55,513 nt of DNA from Halioglobus japonicus (GCA_902705825.1 CACSIL010000050.1:302607-358119), one strand, 5' to 3'; counted from the stretch's first letter, positions 30,593-39,022 are shown. The notes: generated by a model from the sequence alone, not told the origin. Program-made: numbers and translations.

Positions 30593-31042
30593 ATGGTTAA
30601 ACGCATAATTTATCCACCAATCTGGCTGTTATTTGGCCTGATCGCCATCTTCGCCAGCAATGAGTACTTTCCCGGCCCGCGTTTTTTAAGCCTTACCTGG
30701 CAGATTGTGGGCGGTATTCTTATTGTGATCGGCCTTGGCCTGTTGGTCATTGCAAACGGTCTGTTCACGCGAGCGGGAACGGGGGTGATACCGTTTCGCA
30801 ATGTGTCTGCCCTGGTGACAGAGGGCATATACCGCTATACACGAAACCCCATGTATCTGGGCATGTTGGCGGTGTTGTTGGGATGCGCACTGACAGTGGG
30901 TGCGACGTTTGCCCTGCTGGTTCCGCCGGTATTTGCGGTAATTATTGAACTGCGTTTTATTCGCCCGGAAGAGGCGATGTTGCGTGAAATATTCCCGCAA
31001 GACTACCCGGCCTATTGTGAGCGAGTAAGGCGTTGGCTATAG
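30593..31042 (+). CDS. ICMT/PEMT-like membrane methyltransferase
   Basis: A 149-residue integral membrane protein of the isoprenylcysteine carboxyl methyltransferase-like superfamily. It has three or four hydrophobic segments, and the SAM-binding signature is clear: VTEGIYRYTRNPMYLGML (about residues 77-94) and RPEEAMLREIFPQDYPAYCERVRRW at the C-terminus. Substrates of bacterial members are mostly unknown (lipids or thiols). It is probably co-transcribed with the ZIP transporter. Confidence 0.85.
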   Translation: MVKRIIYPPIWLLFGLIAIFASNEYFPGPRFLSLTWQIVGGILIVIGLGLLVIANGLFTRAGTGVIPFRNVSALVTEGIYRYTRNPMYLGMLAVLLGCALTVGATFALLVPPVFAVIIELRFIRPEEAMLREIFPQDYPAYCERVRRWL

Positions 31043-31130
31043 TCGGGAAAGCGACTACCCTGTAAGTAGTGCCCAGTGTCGCTGATGTAGCGGGGCACAG
31101 GAACGTTGACTCAACCACTTGGGAGTACCT

Positions 31131-31382
31131 ATGAATAAAAATATTGTAGCGGGCATGTGTCTTTTGGGACTGTCCAGTTTCGCGCTGGCGGCAGATACTG
31201 ACCCCAACCAGTGTCTGGAATGTCACGAACCGATTGAGGATTGGGCTGGAATGACGGTCGACGAGATCATCGTGGATGCCAAGGACCCTGAGAACAAACG
31301 CCATGAGGCCAATCAGGCGCTCACGGATGATGAACTGCGTCTGATGATCGCCAGGCTGATTCCGCTGGATGACGACAGCTGA
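31131..31382 (+). CDS. Small exported monoheme c-type cytochrome-like protein
   Basis: An 83-residue protein with a clear signal peptide (MNKNIVAGMCLLGLSSFALA, cleavage after ALA-A) and one heme-attachment motif CLECH at residues 28-32. The rest is short, acidic and probably helical, ending LRLMIARLIPLDDDS. A methionine ligand candidate is Met within LRLMIAR. GGGAG lies 6 bp before the ATG. It ends convergently with hemH, next to the multiheme locus, so a role as a soluble periplasmic electron carrier is possible but unproven. Confidence 0.75.
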   Translation: MNKNIVAGMCLLGLSSFALAADTDPNQCLECHEPIEDWAGMTVDEIIVDAKDPENKRHEANQALTDDELRLMIARLIPLDDDS

Positions 31383-31399
31383 GTCCTTTCCAATACGAT

Positions 31400-31462
31400 C
31401 CTGGCCTGTCCGGCTGACGCCGGCCAGGTCAAACCCAAAGCCAAGAAAAGCCAAGAAAAGCC
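31400..31462. repeat. GC-rich hairpin and short tandem repeat between the small cytochrome gene and hemH
   Basis: CCTGG (31400-31404) and CCGGC (31410-31414) pair with GCCGGCCAGG (31419-31428), a bulged stem of ten pairs. Just after it, the 10-bp unit CCAAGAAAAG occurs twice in direct tandem (31441-31460). The hairpin may end transcription of one or both converging genes, though no T-tract is present. Confidence 0.45.
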
Positions 31463-31466
31463 CAAC

Positions 31467-32498
31467 TTAAGCCTTATCCATCCATCCTGTCAGGTGTTCT
31501 TTGGCGATATTTGCCAAGGCCTCGATATGGTCTGACGAGCTGTTCAGACAGGGTATGTACTGGTACTGCTCGCCGCCAGCTGCGAGAAAATAATCCCGGT
31601 TTTCCACTGCCAGTTCTTCCAGTGTTTCCAGACAGTCCGAGGCGAACCCCGGCGCGATAATCTGCACCGTTTTTACACCTTGCTCAGGTAGTTCCTTAAG
31701 CACCGCATCGGTGTAGGGCTTCAGCCATTCCTCTCGGCCAAACCGCGATTGAAACGTGGTCTTGTACGCCTCCTCAGTTAACCCCAACTCAGCCGCAACC
31801 AGGCGCGAGGTTTTCAGGCATTCACAGTGATAGGGGTCACCCGCATCGAGATAGCGCTGTGGCACACCGTGATAAGAAAACACGAGGATGTCGGCGCTGC
31901 CATGCGCTGCGCGGTACGCCCGAACGCTGTTGGCAATTGCCCTGATATACGCGGGGTGATCGTGATAGTGATTGATCATGCGCAACTCGGGCAGCCAGCG
32001 TCGATGTGTGAAATCGGCCGCCAGGGCATCGAAGGTGGAGCCAGTCGTCGAACAGCTGTACTGGGGATACAGCGGCAGCACCAACAACTTGCGCACCCCG
32101 CGCTCTGACATACTCTGCAGGACATCGGGAATGGACGGTGTGCCATAGCGCATCGCAAACTCTACGATGACCTGGTCTCCATAGTCGCGACTCATGGCCT
32201 GGCGTAAACCATCTGCCTGATCCTGAGTGTGAAACAGCAGTGGAGAGCCCCGCTCGGTCCAGACGCTGCGATAGGATTTGGCAGAACGTCCGGGGCGAAT
32301 ATTCAGGATTACCCCATTTAGAATAAACCACCACAACAGGCGGGGTATCTCTACGACTCGCGGGTCGGACAGGAACTCTTTCAGAAAAACGCGCAGTGCT
32401 TTGCGCTGTGGTGCCTGTGGAGTGCCCAGATTGGTCAGCAGAATCCCAGTGCGTTCAGGCTGCTCGTGGTCGAAGTTGTCTGTGCCAATATATTTCAT
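31467..32498 (-). CDS. hemH: Ferrochelatase
   Basis: Inserts ferrous iron into protoporphyrin IX in the last step of heme synthesis. The 343-residue product has GILLTNLGTPQAP (about residues 18-30), the metal-site His210 in FSYHGVPQRY, and Glu291 in FASDCLETLEE. I chose the ATG at 32498; a TTG eight codons upstream is also possible. It lies downstream of the multiheme cytochrome genes on the same strand, separated by a hairpin. Its location would match heme demand there, but this may be chance. Confidence 0.95.
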   Translation of the reverse strand: MKYIGTDNFDHEQPERTGILLTNLGTPQAPQRKALRVFLKEFLSDPRVVEIPRLLWWFILNGVILNIRPGRSAKSYRSVWTERGSPLLFHTQDQADGLRQAMSRDYGDQVIVEFAMRYGTPSIPDVLQSMSERGVRKLLVLPLYPQYSCSTTGSTFDALAADFTHRRWLPELRMINHYHDHPAYIRAIANSVRAYRAAHGSADILVFSYHGVPQRYLDAGDPYHCECLKTSRLVAAELGLTEEAYKTTFQSRFGREEWLKPYTDAVLKELPEQGVKTVQIIAPGFASDCLETLEELAVENRDYFLAAGGEQYQYIPCLNSSSDHIEALANIAKEHLTGWMDKA

Positions 32499-32594
32499 GC
32501 GGGGACGATATACGTTTGCCAATGCAATGCCAAGTGGAGAGGTTATACGTCGCCGCTACTGATGCAGACTTCGCAGGCGGAAATGACAGCCGGT

Positions 32595-32643
32595 ACCTGA
32601 ATCCTCGGCCCCTGCAATGGTCAGGTGGCGGCTGGATTCAGGT
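32595..32643 (-). terminator. Stem-loop downstream of the mtrC-like gene
   Basis: ACCTGAATCC (32595-32604) and GGATTCAGGT (32634-32643) are perfect 10-bp arms around 29 bases that contain further pairing (CCTG/CAGG). It begins 31 bp past the end of the decaheme lipoprotein gene. No T-tract follows, so it may stabilise the mRNA 3' end or act as a Rho-independent terminator of atypical form. Confidence 0.5.
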
Positions 32644-32673
32644 AGGTACTTGATGGTGTCACAAGCCCTGTTG

Positions 32674-34938
32674 TCAGGGGATATCGTGTACCTCAGTGAC
32701 ATCGGCATCGCGGCCCGCACCGTGGCAGACATTGCAGGTCTCCACGACTGTACCGGCGTCAATTGCCGCCTGTGTGGTACTGAAGCTGCCGCCCTGCAAG
32801 GTCATGTGTGACACGGCTTGTGTATCGTCGTGGCAGCTCGAACACACCGCTGTGACCGGTGTCACGACCGTGTCGTCGACCGGGCTTTGCAGATCGGCGC
32901 CGGTGTTGATCGCAGTCCCCAGCACTCCGTTGGGTAACGGCAGGGTGTAGCCATCATCCGTGTGACAGGCTGTGCAATTTGCCAGATTACCCGGGTACTG
33001 CACATGCTCCTCGTCATAGACATAGGTGCTGAAGCCGCGAAAACCAACAATCTGCAGCGGGTTTTCCCGTATGCCGGCAGCGTGGATGCCGTGCACCATG
33101 GTTTTGAAGTCCAGAGATTCCTCGGTCTTGCCATCCGTGGGAGGTGTGGATGCTATTGCCCTCACCCCGCGGTCGGTGTTGCGCGGGTTATGACAGGTGA
33201 CACAGCTGTTGATGTCGTCTGTACGGTTGCTGCCGTGCAGGCTGAGTACCTGGTGGCAGGACAGGCAGTTATCCAGTTCAACCGACGTGCGCCGCGGTAC
33301 TGCTATGCCGTCCGGTTCATTGATAGAAAAGAATGAATGGACATTGGTTAGCGGTACCTGCGACGGCGCATCGCCGGGCTCCAACGCGATCGACAAACGA
33401 CCCTCGACCACGGCCGCACCACTGCCAGTGGCAGGAATGAAAGGCCGCTCACTGCCATCGGGTATGGCCACCGGCATGGTGACACTGAAGCTGCCATCGC
33501 CGTTGGCGGTAGCGCTGGACAGCGCGCTGGCAGAGACGGAATTGGCGTTGTCTTCTTCGTTACCTGTGTTGGTGTAATCACTGGTGCTCCAGGCAGTTCG
33601 CACATTGATCGAGGCACCACTGAATACCGGGTCGGTGAGGATGTCGTAATCCTGGCCGGTCTCCGGGTTGCTGATTTTGAAGCTCACCACAGGGTTTTCA
33701 CCGGGCATACTGCTGTCAACGGTAAGCACCTCTGCCATGAATTTCTTGCTGGCCGCTACTGAGAGTATGGCGTGGCTGTCCGCAATGCTGCCGGCAATGC
33801 CCCCGGTGGAGTGGCAACTGTCACAGTTGCTGTCATCCGGCTGGCCGCCGGCATGCCGGGAAAAATCGACATCGTCATGGCAGCTGCCACAGGCGGCAGC
33901 GGTGGCGTAGAGCGACCAGTTGTCACCCTGGGATGTCTCCGTTAACGCGTAGTCCAGATCAGCACCGGTGGCGGAGCCGACATGGCAGTTCACGCAGTTG
34001 CGAATATCCTGCGGGAAGTGCACATCGGAATAATCGTGTGGCGAGTTGCGAAAGCCATAAATGACATACGGTTCGCCCATCTCCACGCTGGGCAGGTCTG
34101 CACCGCGGTGGATTTTGTGAATCATTACTTTGAAATCAACCGTATTGGTGCTGTCGGGATCAACGGAGCCAGCGTTGTGGCAGGTCACGCAATATTTAAC
34201 TTCCTGGCGTCCGCCGCCGTGTATTGCCAAAGGATCGTGACAGCGGTTGCAGTTGGCTGTAGCGGCAATATCCATATTGAAGATGCCATCGGTCGCCCCG
34301 CTGGCCGGTATCCAGTCGTGTGAGGGATTGGCTTTGCCGGGGGCGTTGTCAAACTGGATCGCCACGCGGTGGGTCAGGTTCGCTTTGTAGCTGAGATCCA
34401 ATCCTTCAACCTGCGCTTGCGCCAGCACGTCTGCGGGCAGGTTGGTGAGGCTGGTCGCGTAGCGATAGCTGTACATGCCGTCACCGAGGTTGGTGAACTC
34501 GCCGTCGTTTTCGTAGGTGCCCTGCAACTGTGGCACTGTGCCGATGCCCACCTGAGGCTCTGCGACTGTATTGATATAGGATTGCCAGGTGCCGGTCGAA
34601 CTGCCCAGCGGACTTGTTTCAAGTTTGGAGATGACAAAGCGCACGTCTTCACCAGTCAGGTCAGTGATCGCGATATTATTGGCGTCACTTAACTGGAACT
34701 GAATCACCGCCTGCATATCGGTGTTCAGGGTCGCATCTGTGATGTACGCATTCAACACCTCTGCTTGCGCATAGGGATTCGGCGAGGGCGTGGGTGGAAT
34801 AGGCGTTGGTGGTACTGGCTGATTAGGGGGTGCCGGGCCCGGCTCCACGCCGGAGGCACTGTTGCCTCCGCCACCGCCACAGGCGACGAGCAGACCGACC
34901 AGCCCCGCCAATATCCAGGTGCGTGCAAATGTGTGCAT
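32674..34938 (-). CDS. OmcA/MtrC-family decaheme outer-membrane lipoprotein cytochrome
   Basis: Predicted surface-exposed terminal reductase of an extracellular electron-transfer conduit. The 754-residue product has a lipobox ending LVGLLVAC (Cys20) and a proline-rich tether (residues 31-55). Ten CxxCH motifs occur in two groups of five: Cys230, 250, 315, 350, 372, then Cys558, 579, 655, 699, 735. A cysteine-free domain of about 180 residues separates the groups, matching the split pentaheme-beta-pentaheme layout of MtrC/OmcA. The only other cysteine is the lipidated one, so the CX8C disulfide known in Shewanella MtrC is absent. GAGAGGAAG precedes the ATG, 18 bp after the barrel gene. Confidence 0.93.
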   Translation of the reverse strand: MHTFARTWILAGLVGLLVACGGGGGNSASGVEPGPAPPNQPVPPTPIPPTPSPNPYAQAEVLNAYITDATLNTDMQAVIQFQLSDANNIAITDLTGEDVRFVISKLETSPLGSSTGTWQSYINTVAEPQVGIGTVPQLQGTYENDGEFTNLGDGMYSYRYATSLTNLPADVLAQAQVEGLDLSYKANLTHRVAIQFDNAPGKANPSHDWIPASGATDGIFNMDIAATANCNRCHDPLAIHGGGRQEVKYCVTCHNAGSVDPDSTNTVDFKVMIHKIHRGADLPSVEMGEPYVIYGFRNSPHDYSDVHFPQDIRNCVNCHVGSATGADLDYALTETSQGDNWSLYATAAACGSCHDDVDFSRHAGGQPDDSNCDSCHSTGGIAGSIADSHAILSVAASKKFMAEVLTVDSSMPGENPVVSFKISNPETGQDYDILTDPVFSGASINVRTAWSTSDYTNTGNEEDNANSVSASALSSATANGDGSFSVTMPVAIPDGSERPFIPATGSGAAVVEGRLSIALEPGDAPSQVPLTNVHSFFSINEPDGIAVPRRTSVELDNCLSCHQVLSLHGSNRTDDINSCVTCHNPRNTDRGVRAIASTPPTDGKTEESLDFKTMVHGIHAAGIRENPLQIVGFRGFSTYVYDEEHVQYPGNLANCTACHTDDGYTLPLPNGVLGTAINTGADLQSPVDDTVVTPVTAVCSSCHDDTQAVSHMTLQGGSFSTTQAAIDAGTVVETCNVCHGAGRDADVTEVHDIP

Positions 34939-34956
34939 TGTCTTCCTCTCCCGGCG

Positions 34957-37239
34957 CTACTGCCAGCTGTAAATAACGGATGCGCCTATATAGTGAATAT
35001 CTTCATCCGGATTGCTCTGCCCAAAAGTCAGCACTTTTGCGATGGTGTCTGCCTGCACACCCTCCCAGGCCCAATCATCGGATTTAAATGTGTAGTACTG
35101 GTAGTCCAGTTGCAGTGACAGGTTGTCCTGCAGATGCCATATGCCACTGGCCTGTACGTGATGCATGGTGGTGTTCACATCGGGCAGGTCAGAGGCTGTA
35201 ATGGTGCCGCCAGGTTGTGTTGAGACATCCTGCTTGGCCTGGGTGTCGACATAGCTGTAATCCAGCTTCAGCTGCACATCGGGTGCCACCTGCCACTCAA
35301 GGTTGGCCCCCAGAGTGATACTGTTATCGGTGCTGTTGATATCCCAATCCTGGTTTGGGTCGCTGGCCTGTGGCAGCGGGGGGTAGATCGCAAAGGCATC
35401 TTTTTCCGCTCCGCCGCGAAACGCGCGGCTACTCTGGTCGGCTTCATAGCGGTCGTAGCCGGTATAGATGCTTCCGAACAGTTGGTCAGACAGCGCGTAA
35501 CTGGCGCTGAAATGCGCGCGATACCACTTCGAGCTGGTCAGACCCAGAGCGCTTTTGTTGTAGTCATCGTCCTGCCATTGCACATTAAGGTTCAGGTTCC
35601 AGCGCGTTGTGGGCAGGTAGTTAAAGTCGGCACCGCTTTCCCAACGCTCGCGATTCGCCATGTAATACTTCATCAGCAGCGGGTGATTGATATAGCGCTG
35701 GTTGTCAGGCGTGGCGTTGATCAACTGTGTGTCCAGCAGTGCGTAGTAATCCTGTGCCCACTCGTAGGTAGAGGCGGCCCGGTCGGCGTACCCGACGTGC
35801 ACGCTGCTGCTGAAATTGGACCACGGCTTGATACGGTAGCTGAGCGTGTAGCGATCTTCCTCGGTTTTTTCGACTTCGGAGTTACGTCGTTTCACTTCCT
35901 CGTATGCGTATTCAAAACCTAACTTACTGCGCAGTGGCAGGCGATAACTGGCTTCTATGCCACCTGTTTGAGAGGTGTAATCGTGATCGGTGTTATAGAC
36001 CGTTTGCGGTGAGGCTGGTTGGTTGCTGCCGTCGCCACGTACATAGAGATAGCCGTTTCTATCGGTGTTGTAATCCCTGTCGCGCAACCTATAAAACAGC
36101 TCGGCCTGTAATTTGGGTAACGGGTTCAGCAGCAGGCGCAGATTAGCGGTACTGATGTCGACCTCGCCGTTAAAGTCGCTGCTGGGCTCTGGCACGGTGA
36201 CCAGCAGAGCCTCATTAACAGTGTATGGCGCGTAATTCTGGTTCTGGGCGGCGCGGGCGTAGCTGCCATCAAATTGCAGCCGCACCTTCGATGAGAACAG
36301 GTAGTGGCCGATCAGGCGGCCACTGGTCTGGTCATTGTCGGGAGCCAGCCCCATGCCGCCGGTACCATTGGGGTACATCACGTCAGTGCCGAAGGCATTG
36401 TAGGGGTTCTGCCACACCAGCAGGTCGTCATCATTATCAAATTTTGAGTACGCTAACTGCCCGGTGAGATGAAGTTGCTCACCGCTGTAAGCCAGACTGA
36501 TATCGAATTCGGTGGTCGCGTAATCAATCGGTGAGCGCAGCAGCACGGTGTCGGCTCCCGAACCGTCAATATAGATGGCTGCCCCCGTATCCCCATGCCC
36601 CTTTTTTTCTTCATAGGACAGGTTGCTGCTCAGGCGCCAACGCTCATTGAGTTGGGTATCCAAGCCGACAAATATCTTATCGCGATTGATAACGCGGTCG
36701 AAGTCGCGCATTGAATCGTTGAGGGTGGAGAACTCGGTTGTGGTTTGGCCACTCACCCAGTTCCCCGGCAAATACTGTGTTACGTTGCCACTAAAAGGCG
36801 TCTGGCCACTGTCGTTACGTACCTGCTGTTGTGAGTCAAAGCCCACGGTGAGTCGCAGGCGGTCGGCATTCCCCCAGACCAGTTCGCCCTCTCGCGTATC
36901 CAGGCCCAGGTTCGTCATGGAGAGTTGCCAGTAGTTGTCTCCATTTTGGAAATCCTGCCACTGCAGGTCGGCGATGGCGGTCACACCCTGCTTGCTGAGA
37001 CCGTTGTACTCGCCGAACATATAATTGTCCTGGCTGGTATAGCCCAGACCGACACGGGCACTATTTTGGGATGCGCTGGAACTGGTATCGAATGAGGGGC
37101 GATTCTGCAGTGCCAGTGGTGTATCGGAAACCGTTTCATCACCGCTGGACTCATCTGCACTGACCAGCGGGACACAGCTCACTAGCGCCAGAATGGAGGC
37201 CACGCTTATCGGGATTCTCTGGCGCCGTCGGATGCTCAT
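34957..37239 (-). CDS. MtrB/PioB-family outer-membrane beta-barrel of a cytochrome conduit
   Basis: Predicted sheath protein holding the periplasmic decaheme in the outer membrane. The 760-residue product has a signal peptide (MSIRRRQRIPISVASILALVSC to about residue 30), then long alternating strands rich in Tyr, Trp, Asp and Asn, as in large barrels, and ends HYIGASVIYSWQ. The mature part contains no cysteine, so the N-terminal CxxC of Shewanella MtrB is missing. The frame is open 51 codons upstream, but the ATG at 37239 overlaps the previous stop (ATGA) and precedes the signal peptide. Assignment rests on size, barrel pattern and the flanking decaheme genes. Confidence 0.88.
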   Translation of the reverse strand: MSIRRRQRIPISVASILALVSCVPLVSADESSGDETVSDTPLALQNRPSFDTSSSASQNSARVGLGYTSQDNYMFGEYNGLSKQGVTAIADLQWQDFQNGDNYWQLSMTNLGLDTREGELVWGNADRLRLTVGFDSQQQVRNDSGQTPFSGNVTQYLPGNWVSGQTTTEFSTLNDSMRDFDRVINRDKIFVGLDTQLNERWRLSSNLSYEEKKGHGDTGAAIYIDGSGADTVLLRSPIDYATTEFDISLAYSGEQLHLTGQLAYSKFDNDDDLLVWQNPYNAFGTDVMYPNGTGGMGLAPDNDQTSGRLIGHYLFSSKVRLQFDGSYARAAQNQNYAPYTVNEALLVTVPEPSSDFNGEVDISTANLRLLLNPLPKLQAELFYRLRDRDYNTDRNGYLYVRGDGSNQPASPQTVYNTDHDYTSQTGGIEASYRLPLRSKLGFEYAYEEVKRRNSEVEKTEEDRYTLSYRIKPWSNFSSSVHVGYADRAASTYEWAQDYYALLDTQLINATPDNQRYINHPLLMKYYMANRERWESGADFNYLPTTRWNLNLNVQWQDDDYNKSALGLTSSKWYRAHFSASYALSDQLFGSIYTGYDRYEADQSSRAFRGGAEKDAFAIYPPLPQASDPNQDWDINSTDNSITLGANLEWQVAPDVQLKLDYSYVDTQAKQDVSTQPGGTITASDLPDVNTTMHHVQASGIWHLQDNLSLQLDYQYYTFKSDDWAWEGVQADTIAKVLTFGQSNPDEDIHYIGASVIYSWQ

Positions 37240-38132
37240 CGTGTCAGTCGCGCGCCGGAAGGGTGATTGGAGCCATGCACCTGGCTGTGACAGTTCATGC
37301 AGTTCTTGCCCAGTATATTCTGGCTGGATGTACCACCGGACAGGCTCTCGCTGCCATACGGGACACTCGGGTGAAAGGCGGCGGCATGACACTGCTGGCA
37401 GAGCGCCGGGCCTCTGGCATTCAGCAGTGGCTCATTGACGGAGCCGTGGGGTCTATGGCACAGGGCACAATCTTCCGCAGCCGGCGGATGTTCCCATAAA
37501 AAGGGGCCGCGCTTGTCCTGGTGGCAGCTGAAGCAGTTATCGTTGAGCGTAACCTGGTGCAGGTCTGCTTCGCCTGTGCCACCGTGGGGGTTGTGGCAGT
37601 CAACACAGGCAGTTTTACGCTCGACAATAGGGTGGCGCGAGGGCAGGTGCAGCTCGGCGCGAACCTGCGTATGGCAGTTCAGGCACAGCTGCTGAGAAGC
37701 TTCGCCGCCAATGGTTTGCGTGTCGGGTTGGTGTGCGCTGTGACAATCGTTACAGGTTAGATCTTCCTGTTGGTGTGCACTGCCCGTCCACAGCAACAGG
37801 TCTTCATTGTCATGGCAGCCCTGACAACTGGCGTTGCGGGTGTTGGCGTCGGAGGGCCACTGCGGGCCAAAGCTGATATCCGGTGGTGCCTTTTTGCCTC
37901 TGCGATCATGGGCTTCGCTGGGACCGTGGCAGGCCGTGCAGCTGGTAGCGCCACCTCCGAGCAGTGTGCCGTGGACTGTACCGAATATTGAGTGGACAGA
38001 AGAATCGGCTTCCGCCTTATGGCAATCCAGGCACCCCGGTTCTTCCTCTGCAGCAACAGCACTGTGTAGAACACTGTGCAGAAGCAGCGCAGCACATACA
38101 CCAAGTAGCGTTTTGAGTTTGGTTGCAGTCAT
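37236..38132 (-). CDS. MtrA/DmsE-family periplasmic decaheme cytochrome c
   Basis: Predicted periplasmic heme wire that passes electrons from a CymA-like quinol dehydrogenase into the barrel. The 298-residue product (Shewanella MtrA 333) has a signal peptide ending AVAAEEE and ten CxxCH motifs at Cys34, 65, 103, 127, 150, 176, 200, 222, 245 and 278, evenly spaced as in the MtrA/DmsE family. Distal His ligands are plentiful. I chose MTATKLKTLLG as start because it leads straight into the signal peptide. It overlaps the barrel gene by 4 bp and has an FNR-type box upstream. Confidence 0.94.
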   Translation of the reverse strand: MTATKLKTLLGVCAALLLHSVLHSAVAAEEEPGCLDCHKAEADSSVHSIFGTVHGTLLGGGATSCTACHGPSEAHDRRGKKAPPDISFGPQWPSDANTRNASCQGCHDNEDLLLWTGSAHQQEDLTCNDCHSAHQPDTQTIGGEASQQLCLNCHTQVRAELHLPSRHPIVERKTACVDCHNPHGGTGEADLHQVTLNDNCFSCHQDKRGPFLWEHPPAAEDCALCHRPHGSVNEPLLNARGPALCQQCHAAAFHPSVPYGSESLSGGTSSQNILGKNCMNCHSQVHGSNHPSGARLTR

Positions 38133-38283
38133 GCCTGACCCACGTTGTGTTTTATTTGGTATTTCACAGCCCGGGTCGAAAACCCCTTGCTGGACATTAT
38201 CTGGCACACTCTGGCTGTGCAATTGGCGGTCTGTCACCGTTTTGTCGTTATTACAATGTATTCACACTCAGTTAGACCATCCC

Positions 38284-38355
38284 AGTATCGTGCATCTGAA
38301 CCGGACTTAACACACGGCAGAGGCTGTCTTAGCGATGCTTGTTGATCCAGATCAA
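38284..38355 (-). promoter_or_regulatory. FNR/Anr box and candidate promoter of the mtrA-like operon
   Basis: TTGATCCAGATCAA (38342-38355) matches the FNR/Anr/CRP-FNR consensus TTGAT-N4-ATCAA at all ten defined positions. On the minus strand GATACT (38289-38284) is a plausible -10; with it the box centre would sit at -71.5, a classic class I activator position. It lies in the 247-bp gap between the tetraheme gene and the mtrA-like gene. Confidence 0.7.
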
Positions 38356-38379
38356 TATTCCTCCTCAAACAGGAGTGGG

Positions 38380-38943
38380 CTAGTCCTGGGGGTGTGCAAT
38401 GCCCGCATGACAGTCGATACAGGTTTTGTCCTGCATGCGCTTGGGCTGATGAAAGCGCTGTGCCATTTTCGATTGTAGATCACTGCGCATGTGCTCCGTC
38501 TTGTGGCAGTTACGGCACTCCTGCGAGTCATTGGCCTGCAATCGCGCAATTTCCCGCGCTTTCATTACCGGCGTATGGGCGGCATATTTTTCGGGTGTAT
38601 CGATCACGCCGGTTATCGTGCCCCAGACTTCCCTGGCGGCTTCCACCTTGCGAATCATTTTCGGGACAAACTCTTTTGGCACGTGACAGTCGGAACAAGT
38701 GGCCTGCACACCATAGGCGTTGCTGTAATGCGCGGTTTCCTGCAACTGGGCATACGGGTGTGCCTTCATCTCGTGGCAGCTGATACAAAACTCTTCCGTG
38801 CTGGTGGCATGTAATGTGGTATCGAATGCAATGACTGCAACGACACCCAGTAAGCCGCCTATCACCAAAAGCGCAAGAACGGAATAAGAAGTGGAGGGAC
38901 GTAGCAGCTTACCCAGCCACCCCGATCGCTTGTTTGTGTCCAT
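38380..38943 (-). CDS. NapC/NirT-family tetraheme cytochrome (CymA-like quinol dehydrogenase)
   Basis: Membrane-anchored periplasmic cytochrome that would oxidise quinol and hand electrons to periplasmic partners. The 187-residue product has one N-terminal transmembrane helix (residues 20-40) and four CxxCH motifs at Cys53, 83, 143 and 175. The stretch YSVLALLVIGGLLGVVA then TTLHATSTEEFCISCH is very like CymA (SILALLVVGIVIGVV, TLHATSTDAFCMSCH). Size is that of CymA (187). It sits upstream of the mtrA-like gene; a TTG two codons earlier is an alternative start. Confidence 0.93.
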   Translation of the reverse strand: MDTNKRSGWLGKLLRPSTSYSVLALLVIGGLLGVVAVIAFDTTLHATSTEEFCISCHEMKAHPYAQLQETAHYSNAYGVQATCSDCHVPKEFVPKMIRKVEAAREVWGTITGVIDTPEKYAAHTPVMKAREIARLQANDSQECRNCHKTEHMRSDLQSKMAQRFHQPKRMQDKTCIDCHAGIAHPQD

Positions 38944-39022
38944 TACCAACTCGTACTCTAATTTCTATTCTTTACTGTAGTCGAGTTGCTGATCCACCGC
39001 CAGTTCAGGTTGCTGATCCATG

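Noticed and set aside
31441..31460. Two tandem 10-bp units as a possible repeat array
   Set aside because: Only two copies are present, so it is neither a CRISPR nor a notable satellite. It is noted only as part of the intergenic feature.
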